From: Loripinus fragilis
Taxonomy: Eukaryota; Mollusca; Bivalvia; Lucinida; Lucinidae
Reading direction: 5' to 3'
Length of the DNA stretch: 64,000 bases
Assembly: GCA_964019695.1 (NCBI GenBank)
Contig: OZ026530.1
Coordinates: forward strand, 29,370,690-29,434,689
Shown: one piece after another, positions 22,099-33,600 of the stretch
Layout: each line of letters opens with the position of its first letter
Numbering within the stretch: the first letter of the stretch is position 1
Notes under the pieces: generated by a model
What the model was told of the DNA's origin: nothing
Databases searched by the model: none
Seen by the model: only the letters and a program-made list of their open reading frames with translations
Translations under genes and position numbers: made by a program

Positions 22099-23632
22099 CA
22101 GGGTTCACGCTACCGATCGCCATTTTCGCCAAATGCGAAGAAATAATAAATTTGGCGCAAAAAATATGAATTTGGCGACAACTATTGGCGAAAGAAAAAT
22201 CACAGGCAAAAATTTTTGTCTGGCGTCCAAGCGTCTCCTCCGGCTTAAAATCATTGCCTCGTGCCGCTTAATGGTCATCAATGTATATCTTAATTGTCAA
22301 TTAACACCCCAATTATCAACCACACAATTTGGTAGCTGATTGAGTCAAGCCTGGACACCCGCTGCTAGCCTGCGGTGATCGGCACGCACTTTTAACAGCT
22401 GCTACCGGTAACGGTCAGAATGACAGACCATAATATACATGGTGTCATACTCTGCATGAAATAAACTGCACCATCACCATGACATCTTTGCTTATTGTGG
22501 TCAATAATAATAGTCATTAGCTTTCTGAATACGTAACTTTTAACACGGATTCTAAATTATGTTGAAAAGACCGCTTCATCCAGTCCACGAGAAGAAAAAA
22601 ATCAAGGGTCACTTTCAAGCTCACTTTCCATCAAGCATAATGAGAAAGGGGAATATTTGCATGTTTTTCACTGTGCCATTCTTTCATCTGACCACATTAC
22701 CCACCAGACATTACCAGACATGCGAAAGGATCCGCGCATTTTGCAAAATGCCGACAGTAGCAAGACACCACCGAAGATTACTTCTCTCTTCAAGACAGAG
22801 TAACGCACGCTGTTCAAAGTACTTTTCTCGACAGTCTCAGATACTTGAACCCATCAGTTCTTAACAGAAACCTTTATTTATAAGGTGGATGATGTTATGG
22901 CTTTCTTAAATCTGTTTTGTCAGAAAAAGGATCGTTAAAAACTTGGACCTGTGTCTGAGATAAAAATTTGCAATTGTGCTCTCCCCTAATATTTTTGAAT
23001 TAGCTCCCTTGTTGCAATATATTTAGCAAACTTAATTCAATGGAGTTATTCGTTTTATTTAACATATATTTGCCAAATTTAAATATTTTTAATAAAGGTA
23101 TTTTATAATTTTATATTCTAGCGAGAATAACATTGATTGCAAACTTTTAATCACTAAAACCAAAGAGCAAAAAAGCGGCAGAAAAATTAATATTGGCGTC
23201 ATATATATTATCCATTGTGCTTAATCTTTGTTAATGTTAAAAAAATACCTTACTCATTCTGAATACTTGCAAACAGGTACTTTGGCAAACAGAGAATACC
23301 CAAAGCTCGGCATTTAATCAGTGTCTGCCCTGTTTGTTAAGAAAATGAACAATCTTCAGGTACAAATAGACATCAATTTAAAGACTGTCAATTGCTTGAA
23401 ATACAAAATGGACTACTCCATAGTTATTGTATCAATGTGTATAGAATAATCCACCAGAATTAAGGGGGTTAAAGACAGAAGACTTTTTTTTGCGAAAAAT
23501 GCCCAAAAACCTGGCTCTTCTTTTGGTGAAAAATGGCCAAAAATCTGGCTCTAAGTTTAAGAAAATGGCACAAAAAAAAATCTGATTGGCGAAAATGGTG
23601 GCGAAAGAAAAAAAAAACTAGCGCAAACCCTG
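22099..23632. mobile_element. CAGGGTTCACGCTA element, 1534 bp, 5-bp duplication
   Basis: Ends CAGGGTTCACGCTA and TAGCGCAAACCCTG are inverted, with CATAC outside both (22094-22098 and 23633-23637). Sub-terminal phrases 'cgccattttcgccaaa' and 'ggcgaaaatggtggcgaaag' also mirror each other. The interior has an open frame at 22559-22864 (101 codons, His/Arg-rich) and a competing frame over the same bases. Neither is recognisable, but the region is less AT-rich than the flanks and could be decayed transposase. Ends and duplication fit a hAT-type group with 5-bp targets. Confidence 0.7.
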
Positions 23633-23799
23633 CATACAATCTTAAGATACAAAACAGAGATGAAATTTAGCACTTGATAAATTGCTAAAGGCTTTTAGTT
23701 TCACCTAATAGCAAGTAAAAAAAATACAATTACTTGCTATTGTAAGCAAGTCAACACAATTCACTCTCACATTAAAAAAAAACATGCAAAATATCAGAA

Positions 23800-23885
23800 C
23801 TACTACTTGTCAATCAGTATAGATCCTGATCAACCAGCTTCTGAAAAAGCTACTTGATCTGAATCAATGTTTGCCAATATTAGAT
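23800..23885. repeat. CAGATCAG hairpin MITE, diverged copy
   Basis: 'cagtatagatcctgatcaac' faces 'ttgatctgaatcaatgtttg' around 'cagcttctgaaaaagct'. Confidence 0.45.
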
Positions 23886-24028
23886 ATAACTGAACATGAA
23901 AAAAAGTTCATTTTCAGCAAAAGAGGAAGTTGACCAGCACCTTAAGCAAGCGAGAAAATAGTCACACACTATTTTAACTCTTTGCATGCTGTGTACTTTT
24001 TCAAGCTTTTGTTGTCATCTGCTGTTTT

Positions 24029-24273
24029 TTAACCCTTAAAGTGCCAAGAAAAAAATGCATCTAAAAATGTCGTCTGCTGAAGTCGTCTGCTGCAAATAAA
24101 TGCCTATCATTACTGACAAATAGACTATAGAAGCAAACAGTGTGGACCCAGAACAGAGTGCTCTTATAGGAGCAGTCTGGTCTGGGTCCACACTGTTTGC
24201 CATAGAGGTTTCTTAAACATTTCAGCAGACGAGAAAAGCAGACTTTTGTTGCGATTGGCGCATTAAGGGTTAA
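24029..24273. mobile_element. piggyBac-like MITE, TTAA-flanked, copy 1
   Basis: TTAACCCTTAAAGTGCCAA at the left and TTGGCGCATTAAGGGTTAA at the right. TTAA target with CCCTT ends is the hallmark of piggyBac-type elements. The centre is a CAGATCAG-type hairpin ('cagtgtggacccagaacag'). 'gtcgtctgctg' motifs lie between. Confidence 0.7.
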
Positions 24274-24319
24274 ATTTACTTTTAAAAAAGGCAGCCTTAA
24301 GAAATCTTTCATGAATACC

Positions 24320-24405
24320 ATATGAGTGTCAACTAGTGTAGATCCAGATCAGGCCTGATGGTAAGCAGGGCCTACTCTGAGTCATAAGAGTTTGCAAAGA
24401 TTATC
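24320..24405. repeat. Diverged CAGATCAGGC hairpin
   Basis: 'gtgtagatccagatcaggcc' with returning 'gggcctactctgagtca'. Confidence 0.4.
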
Positions 24406-24521
24406 AGCAGACAACACTAGCAGATAAATGACACTGAATCACATGAACAATATCCCATATAAATATGGACCTGGGCATGACAAAACCTGCCTTTAGGGTT
24501 TCTGAAAAAGTGAGACTTACA

Positions 24522-24738
24522 CTGTAGATTCGGAAATTTTCGCCAGGGTTTTATTTTCGGGAAACTTCGCGTATGCGGAGTTTCGCGAAAATAAAACCCT
24601 CACGGAATAGTGAAAACTCTTTGTCCTTATCTGATGAAGGTAAATCATATCGAAGTCGCGATTTTTTTTATCAGGCAAATACGCCTTTTAACACTACTCA
24701 CGAAAATAAAATCCTCGCGAAAATTTCCGAATTTACAG
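24522..24738. mobile_element. CTGTARATTCGG TIR MITE, copy 1
   Basis: Inverted ends 'ctgtagattcggaaattttc' and 'gaaaatttccgaatttacag', with an internal palindrome 'aacttcgcgtatgcggagtt'. A second copy is at 28933-29110 and a partial one near 17045-17145. Confidence 0.65.
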
Positions 24739-24890
24739 TAAATTAGTCCTCTCAGCTACAGAGAAAAGTAAGAAAATTGAAATCTAGCTTGTAGCAAGTC
24801 TAGATTAAAGGAATAACAAAGGCGCTGATCAGACTGTGCCTGCAGGCTGGTCTGCACCTTGTTAGCAAATCCCCAAAGACAGGTCCATAA
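24739..24890. repeat. gacaggt repeat, copy
   Basis: 'cctctcagctacagagaaaag', 'gcttgtagcaagtctaga', 'aacaaaggcgctgatcagactg' and 'ccaaagacagg' match 27808-28035. The TIR MITE at 24522 interrupts this copy's left part. Confidence 0.55.
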
Positions 24891-25914
24891 TTAGGATATT
24901 CTGTATCCTACTGGCAAAATTATATAGTGATGAAGGATTGAGGTTAAAAAACTTTTCATGCTCAACTGAAGATTTGAGTATGATATTTTTCCTGCTCATT
25001 AAATGTTAAAATGCCAACTGTTCTGAATGTAATATATAAGCATATTAAAGCAAGAAAAATCTTTAGTTTTCAGCATCTTAGTTTTAAATGGCATTTAAAT
25101 TTTCTAATTGCTTGGTTGAGTTGAGCATGAAAAAAGCATGAAAAAAACTTATACCCTAAGGGCCAGTGCTTGTGATGTCATGTATGGTGTTTTCTCAATG
25201 TGAGCTGTCAGCTAATTCTTAAAAGTATTGGCACAATCATTCTTGGGCTTTTATCACCCATTAATTATCATTTAAAATTTATAGTGATAAAATAAGAGAT
25301 TTATTTGTGAAGGAAAGGTGATAATGAATTATGTGATATTAGACAATTCACAAGAAAACCTGTCTTTGAGGTTCATCACATGAAAACATTGATAAGTTGT
25401 GTATAGCAGCAATCAGCAAAGCTTGGCACAATTCGAAAATCTAATCAAGCCTCGGGTGTACGTAAGGCGCATTACACGTAGTACTATGTACAAAAAAGCT
25501 CCATTGTTAGCTGGAACTGGCTTAAGGAAAATTAGTTCTGAAGCATGTGGGTTCAGTGCTATTAAAGAACATTTTTCTGATTACCAGAAAAGTTTAATCA
25601 GCAGAATAAATGAAGTTTTTGTATTTTTCAATAAAATATGGCTAGCCTATAGCCATATTTTATTGAAGAAACATAAACATCATTTATAACCATTTGTTTT
25701 GCTGCTATCACACTCGTTATTGTGTTGGCAAGGTTTCTGTGAGGTCAGCACCACCTTATGTAACGTCAGTGTCACATTATCAAAGTAGATCCTCAATGTA
25801 CATCAGAGGTCAGATTCCACAGAGTTGGGCAAGGCAGTTCCGATTGGGTATAGCAGGTGTATTGACGACTAAGCAGAACAATCAAGATTTGAGCAAGCCT
25901 CTGTAGCTATCTAT
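24891..25914. other. Noncoding stretch
   Basis: An open frame of 96 codons at 25399-25689 (plus) has no recognisable domain and its end overlaps a hairpin ('aataaaatatggctag' / 'ctatagccatattttatt'). No gene is called. Confidence 0.3.
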
Positions 25915-26930
25915 ATATACTGCCAGAAGCCCTCACAGGCATTATAGGCTGGGATGTACTTTGTACACTCCAGGTTGCAGGATGAAAGCCTACAAATAAC
26001 CATGACTTTCTATGCACAGGGGACATCCAGTTAACGCCCCATTCCGAAGGACAGCACACTTATTCAGTGTCATCCCTGCAAATGACACTAAGGAAAGCGT
26101 GTTCGGACACCGAAAATTTTCCTCACAGCGAGCAGAGATCAAACCTGGACCTCTACTGTAGTATTGCACCTCAAATGGAACACAGGTTTTCGCTTTTAAA
26201 ATTTTACATACAAGTTACTTTAGACTGAAAGTTTGCATGCGCATAGAAATAGCAAAACCCTAAATGGATTTAAATTTTGATGGAGAATGATATCAATTTT
26301 ACCGCTCTGATATCTTGTTTTTGTTGGTATGAAAATACCCATTCAGTATCCATTTTTGCACTGTCGGTGCAATACACCTGAGATAGATATACCAGTATTT
26401 GCTCATCTGTAAAATGTCCATTAGGGATTACAGCAGACGATTATCTTGCTGAAGGCATCAAATTGTGTGGCCTACGATGCAATCCGAGTCTACGAATAAT
26501 GACCTTTCTTTTGGGTCACCTTTTTTGTGACACGGTTGGAAATAACTCGAACATTGACTAGGCTAATAAACCGCAACGCAAGCCAATATGTAGCTACATT
26601 TTAAACCATTGAGGCATTGTTATAAATTGTCTTATACTAGTATATACATGGCTTTATGTTCAACTGATAGTCATTGATCCGTTTTGCTCAAGGTACTTGA
26701 GTGGAATGTTATTTGCCTATAACATTAAGAATGTTAAAATGCCATCCTTGAAAAAAATATTTTTGATTAGGGTTTTTTTTTGTTTAAATATATATTTCCA
26801 ATTAAATTTAAAATTCGCATTTTAGATTTAATGTTATTGCCGAAAAACAGTGTTCCATTTGGAGGGCTATACTACAGTAGCACCAGAGGCAAGTGTGCAA
26901 ACCACTAAGCTACCAGGCTTTCTAATTAGA
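25915..26930 (-). mobile_element. tRNA-derived SINE, family 3, split by a DNA element
   Basis: Read on minus: 'tggtagcttagtggtttgc' (A-box-like) at 26931-26900, then the foreign element at 26880-26153, then 'aggtccaggtttgatctc' (B-box-like) and the SINE body. The tRNA-like head is therefore interrupted between its A and B boxes, which should abolish Pol III transcription of this copy. The body ends near 25915 without a clear tail. Confidence 0.6.
26153..26880. mobile_element. CTACTGTAGTAT TIR element, 728 bp
   Basis: The left end CTACTGTAGTATTGCACCTC and the inverted right end CTACTGTAGTATAGCCCTCC continue into 'aaatggaacac' on both sides (TIR about 31 bp). The interior is AT-rich and noncoding. 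No target duplication is obvious. It lies inside a SINE head, which gives its relative age. Confidence 0.65.
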
Positions 26931-26990
26931 TTTCATACAACTACCAATAACTAGCTCAAATCTAGATGGGTTTGAGGGGTAGGAGGTCTC

Positions 26991-27222
26991 TTAACCTTTA
27001 ACCTCATAGAGACGCCTTTTTAAGCTTTTGAAAACAGAGCAGACCAAGATAAAGCTGCCTGATTAGATTCTACTCTGTTTGCTTATGGAAATATGGTATA
27101 TCTGATCCTACAATAGTGGGCCTGACAAGTAATTTCTTTGTTCTATGTACAAACATGAACATTTATTTATATTATTAATTATGGGTGGAGTCTAGCATGA
27201 ATATTCATGGTGGAAGGGTTAA
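26991..27222. mobile_element. piggyBac-like MITE, TTAA-flanked, copy 2
   Basis: TTAACCTTTAACCTCATAGAG at left (split) and GGTGGAAGGGTTAA at right. It holds a CAGACCAAG hairpin and the block 'ttctttgttctatgtacaaa' shared with 30695-30940 and 10480-10560. Confidence 0.65.
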
Positions 27223-27359
27223 ACAGGGTTTCTTTTGACTCTGTTCAAATTATATACATTGTATATTATATGTAGCACTAAATGTTTGGCAAGCATTGAA
27301 TTGTTGAAATTAAACATCAGTAAAACACATCATAAGAAATGAAATATGAGCCAGTGCAT

Positions 27360-27560
27360 TAGATTTCCAACAATGTGGTATGTGACCAGCAAAGCCTAAG
27401 ATCAGCCTGCGCATAGAGGCAGGCTGATCAGAGCCTTTGCTAGTTGCTTGAGTATTCTATGATTGTTAATCTACTGACTGAACACCATTTGGAGTTTCTA
27501 ACCTTAAAAGGTGGCTGCAGAGGCTTTTCCGAGTCTACACTTGTCAAATTGTTGGAAATC
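27360..27560. mobile_element. TTTCCAACAATGTG TIR MITE, copy 1
   Basis: Inverted ends 'gatttccaacaatgtgg' and 'caaattgttggaaatc'; body with 'gatcagagcctttgctagt', 'ctactgactgaacaccattt' and 'ggagtttctaa'. Other copies: 39845-40030 and 41020-41240. Confidence 0.65.
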
Positions 27561-27613
27561 TGCTGCGGCTCATATATAAATGTCTAATACCATGCTATTA
27601 TGCAAGAATCAAA

Positions 27614-27686
27614 TCATTTCTTCTTCTTGGGCTTAGAAGTCTTCTTCTCCAAATAATTAGGATCTTTTAAAATCATTTTCTCTGTA
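27614..27686 (-). CDS. BNIP2: BNIP2-like exon 9 (Lys-rich C-terminus)
   Basis: Acceptor TTTTTCAG precedes a 73-base frame that gives [19 protein letters not shown] and four lysines, then TGA (27614-27616). The one leading base completes a codon from exon 8 only if exon 8 is cut at its GTGACA donor. Poly-lysine tails are plausible for the family but not conserved, so this exon rests on phase fit, a clean acceptor and coding composition. Confidence 0.55.
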
Positions 27687-30600
27687 CTGAAAAATGAAAT
27701 ATGGAAATTACATTTAAATATGGATATCCAATAAATAAGAAATTTGGTAATTGCACGTATGAAATAGCCAAGCTTGGCTATGATATAGAACATGATGTGA
27801 TATGGGCTATGACGCAAGAAAAACTGTCTTACTGGTTTCCAACAAAGTGAGCTTCAAACCAGCCTGCTCAGCTACAGGAATTGGCTAAAAAATTAAAATT
27901 CCGCTTGTAGCAAGTCTAGATATGATACTCTCCAAATAGCCAATAACAAAGGCGCAGATCAGACTGCCCAGGTGAGCAGGCTGGTCTGTGTCTGTGTTGT
28001 TCACAAACCCCCAAGACAGGTTTTCTTGCATTCAGGCCCATCTAGAACAACACTGTTAGATGGAAAAGAGGTCATGTACATGTAGTTATCAAATGCAATC
28101 TAACATATAAATCATTTTAGATATTTGGCATACTGAGAAACTGTGCTTCACACAGAGTTAGTGCACCTTTCATTAAACCTGTGTATCACACAGCTTCTTC
28201 AAACCCCAATAGTCTAAATATATATATACATACATCTTCATACTCTTTTTGCCATCTCTTTTTAAAGTATCTCTAAAAATCCATGCCACATGTTTTAACA
28301 GTCGTGTTTCAACAAGCACAAACCCATGTAGACTTCATGTGCTGTTGATGCATGGTTTTGGTACCTTAAATACACTCATTCCAAGTCTCTAGAAACACAA
28401 CAATGTAGGAGTAACTCAGATATCTAGATACCATAAACTATAGTTGCAACTGCAGTAGTTAGAATTTTTGATACCAATATAATACAAAAGAGAATGACAG
28501 CTGATCCTTTTATCACCCTAAAATGGCTTGGCCCTGAAACACAAAAAATAGTGAAAATGTACACCACCTATTGACTGTGAATAGTGACAAAATATAGTGC
28601 CATACTTTTGGTTTTAGGTGGATATACATGTTTGAATTTATGCAATAAAAACGATCAAGTAATAGCTATACAATGGTTCGTCCACCTGTATGTGGAGATA
28701 ATCTACAAGCTTAAGCGAGTGGATTATCTCGCATACAGGTGGACAACCATAGTATAACCATTTTCCACAACCTGCATTAGTATAGACCTTGCACATTATG
28801 AGTTATAAACATAAGGTAAAAACATTGTTTTTCAATGCATTAATGTTCACCATTGGCCTGTGTGAGAAAAATGTCTATTTTCACCCTTCTGATTTGTTTG
28901 CATAAATGCATAGGCTAAGGAGGTTGAAGCTGCTGTAAATTCAGAAATTTCTGTGTTTTATTTTCAAGAATGTGTTAAAATACATATTTGCGACTTTTAA
29001 AAAACGTGACTAGAGCATGATTTAGTAAAGCCCAGAGTGATTTCACCATTTTGTGAGTGTCTCAAAACGTTTCGTGAAAATAAAACTCACGAAATTTTCT
29101 GAATTTACAGTTAACTAACTATATTTCTTTTGATTGGCTAGTGACATGAGAGGCAGATGTCAGCATATACATGTAACCGTTGGCAAATATAAAAGAAGAT
29201 ATAGTTTGAGGGTTAAGGAAGGCGGAGCTTAACTTACCATATCACAGCTGATTGGCTAGTGCGAGGAAGGGGAGGTGTCACCTTGGAGTGGATGGTGTGG
29301 AAGGAGTAGTACAGGAATGGTGCCGTGTGATACGATCATCGTACCTTCGAAGAAATTTAACTACAGTTACAATTGAATAGATACAGAATAAATATACCAT
29401 ATTCAATGATCCAGAAAAGCGTGCATTTTCCAGCTCATAAGTTTGCTTATTACCTTATCCATTGGTTTGAACATATGTTTTAGGTGCTCAACAGAACAAT
29501 GAGACAGTTCTTTTGAGTGCCCATAACATATATTTGGTTCAAAATAACAAAATTGTATTTTAATCACACACTCTTAACTGGAGGTACGTATATTCAACCC
29601 AATTAATACACAATAATATAAAAATCCATCATGAGTATGAGAGTAAGATGGAAAAATCTACCCCGATGATGGCTGTTTGGCATCAAGAGGCTTGCTGAGT
29701 GTTGACAAATGGTGATCATGGTCATGGACAGAGTTGGGGTTATTAAAATTGTAATTGTAATTAATTGTAATTTAATTACATTTTCTAAAGTAATTGCATG
29801 TAATTGTAATTAAGACATTTCTTTAATTACAGTAATTGAATGTAATTAATTACATGGTCAAAAATGGGAGTAATAAACAATTATTTTTCAGATCAGTTAA
29901 TTCAGTTACCTTTAGAAGATTATCATAGATATTTAAAATGCTGCTAAATGGACATATTTTTCTATCCCATTCTAACACAAATGATGGATTCTTTTCTTGC
30001 TCACCATTAAAAAATACAGCATTTTATGTTTAAAAAAGGCTCCAAGAAGTTCCTGAATATGCTGATGCGACATGAAATGATGACATCACTTTAACAAAAC
30101 AATGATGTCACTTGATGACCATGCACATGAGTTTCAATACATCCAATGTACAGCCCTCGAGTGCCTGGGTAAGATAACATGGGCAAAATAAGATTTTCTT
30201 TCCCAGGGTAAAATCTCAGATGTCCCTATCCGGTGTGCAATAATAATTATGCTCCTATAAATATACACGGATTTCTCTGAGTTAGAAATGCTATTATATC
30301 AACTTTTGATTCCCAGTATGTCCATTGGTGCAATTTATCATTAATAGCATTTGTTAAAAGGATGAATAAACAGAGCAGAACCTGATGAACTGTATACAAT
30401 TTTGAATAAAGATATTTGTATCCAGCACTTGTCAGGTCAAATAGGCCGTTTTTTTGTTGTTAGGTTTGATTCTTTACAACCCAGTCAACATCTTTTCAGT
30501 CATGTTTGGATGGGTCTTTCTTTGTTTAACCAGTACTAAGCACGGGTCAAAGTGTCTTGCTCGAGGACATAGCACAGTGCCGCCTGTGAGGCTAAAATCC

Positions 30601-33600
30601 ACAACCATCCCATCTCAAGTCAAGCACTCTACTACTATGCTCCCTTAAGATCAGGCATGACCCCAACCATAAGAGAGTGGTACAGTGCAGTCTCTTAACC
30701 CATTACCTCAGAGAGACGCCGTCGATGCTTTTGCAAACAAAGCAGACCCAGATATGGGAGCTCTTGTAAGAGCTGACTGATCAGTGTCTACTTTGTTTGC
30801 TTGTGGAAATATTATATACCCGATCCTACACTAGTGGACCTGACAAGTAGTTTCTTTGTTCTATGTACAAATGTGAAAGTTTATATTATTATTCATGGTG
30901 GGTGGAGCTTAGCATGAATACTCATGAAGTAAAATGTTAATATTACACCAGTACACCTCATTATAAGTTTCTGGAATTGGATATAAAGTGTTCATATTCT
31001 GGCTTCCAAATTTATTTACCATGGAATTTTACAAAGGAATTATAGGAAAATGACCATGAAATCCTCATTTTCGATTACGATTTTCCTATACAGCGAAACC
31101 TGTCTTAAGCGGCCACTCAAAAGGAGACCAAAAATAGGTTTACAAGACCGATTAAAAGCAAGTCAAAAGTATTGCAGAATGCTCACTTTTGACAAGCATT
31201 AAGCTACTGCATGGCTTTAAGAGCTTTGTTTTTTCTATTTTTGAGTGGCTGCTTAAGACCGGTTTCACTGTAATTCTTTTGTAAAATTGTCCCTTTATAA
31301 CAAGATTCACTTATACTTAGTCAATTCCTATATACCCAAAAGATGGTGTGATTAAGGGACTGCACTGAATTTGTTTTTGTGGTAGGGGTTAAATATAATT
31401 TTATAATTATTTAAATAAACTGTAATGGTGGTACATACATTGTAGAACAAAGAAATTACTGGTCAGGTCCACTAGTGTAGGATCAGATATACTGACGAAC
31501 TTTAAAAAGGCAACGCTTGGATAACAGCTTTAATTTATGTCTCGAAAAGAAGACAGAACAATAATTTTGATTGTAAGTTATAGAGCATTCATTTGTAAGT
31601 AAAACATATAAAAAACTTGTCTAACTAAGTTGAACTTAATGCAATAAAATGTTCACTTTTTGATATAGGGGTCAACTGTTTCATGTGACCAAATGTTATG
31701 AATGAAAGATTCCTTACTTCTTTAAAAGTAAGTAATGGTGCAAAGATCAGGAATCGAAACAATCAAGTACCACACCTGACCCAGGATACCAATGGGAAAG
31801 TGACAAACTCACAGAAGACACCACAAACGAGAGCCAATAGGTCAGCCCTTTCCCAGCAGGTGACCACAAAGCACATATAAACAGACGCACACAAAACATA
31901 GCAAACACAAGACAGAACAAAAACATAAAAGATCCACAAAAGAAGTACCGCCTTGGAACGGTCAGTAAAATATTTTACTGAAGGGCTTAAACCAGTTTTA
32001 CGGCGCCAACCTCACCCTTGATTCTGATGTGGACCAGGACACATTTGGGAAAGTGACAAAACACAACACACACGACAGCCAAGAGGTCAGCTGTTGTATC
32101 ATGGACTTTGTTAGTCATTGAGGAATCACTCCCACATTGATTGGCAGGTCTGCTATACAGCTTATTTGCGTATATGACGTTTACCTGGATGTACCTTTTC
32201 ATTCAATAGCTTAAAATCTCATCTACTAAAGAAATGTTTAAACGGCTAAATTCATACGGAGCAAATAACGTCGTCCAGTTTAGTTGTACTTTTAAAACTA
32301 AAGTGTTTGCTGAAGAAGCCAACTCAGGATGACATCGTTGAAGCAAAGGAATTTTACATACAACTATTTTTTTGAAAGATATAAAGAGAAGTTAGTGTTG
32401 CGTAATTTAAGTCCGTCAGTATATATCATATGTCCATAAGCAAACAGAGTGAACCCTGATCTGGGTCTGCTCTGTTTGCAAAAGTGATAAAAGGTGTCTC
32501 TATGAGGTAAAGAGTTAAACAATTTTTCAGTCCTATGATGTTCAACAGGCTCCACAGCGGTTAACAAGTGATTTCATACTTGTATCAGTAACTGACACCT
32601 GCCCTAATTTAATCAAATGTAGGGAATCAATAAGCTAAAAGATATCAGGGTGGAGTGGGGTTCTTACAAACTAAGTACACCACTATTGGGAATAATAGTG
32701 AAAATCCTTATGGGACAAACATACTGTGCAACATGAAATCAAAGGTTTAAAATATTGACATTCAACTGTGACCTTGACCTTGAGTTGGCATGAATGAAAC
32801 ATACCTTTTTGCATACAGTCTAATTGAGGTGAACATTTGACTTACAGGTTAAATAAAAATGATAATCCTTTCAGGTATAAAGGAGATATGGAGCAAATAG
32901 GAAAACCACACAAGAGCCAATTTTAGCCACCTTATTCTTAGGCCTGCCACATAAGAACAGTAAAACCTGTGTAAAATGGCCATTCTCAAAAAGACCAAAA
33001 AATTGTTTTTTCATTCATCATTCATTATCGGATTTTTGATTAACGTGCAGGTGCAGGGGCATCATCCACATCAGTGGGCCCCTTTCCAGGTAACTGGCTA
33101 GCTGCACGCATAGCAGATCTCACACCTGATCTCCAGGTGCTCCTTTCTTGAGGGTCAACTGTGGTGAGCTTCCACTCACGGCAGTCTTTCTCTGTCAGTT
33201 TCTTCCATGTTTGCTTGGGCCTCCCTGCCCCCCCGCTTGCCGTCAATCTGCATATCATATGCTGTTCTGATTGCACCACTCGAATGCGCCACATGCCCAA
33301 ACCAGCGAAGCCTTCTCTCAAAATGAGGTCGAGATCCTCAAGCTGAAGCTTTGCCAGTAGCTCGCTTGACCTTACCCTGACCACATCCTCTGGCTTGATA
33401 CTGCAGTTCTGTCTGATCATGGCCCTGTCATTGGGTTGCAAGCGCTGCAGATTAGTCTTGGTAAGTGGCCAAGTTTCACTGGCATGGAGCATGGCGCTCC
33501 GCACGCAAGAGCTGTACACATGGTCACGGGTCTTGTAAGAGAGGTGGTGGGATGTGAGAACTGGTAGTAGCTCCCTGAACTTCTTCCAGGTGGTTTTCAC

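Noticed and set aside
26995..27230. Possible structured RNA gene from a strong hairpin
   Set aside because: The hairpin is shared with many TTAA-bounded MITE copies, so it is explained by the repeat.
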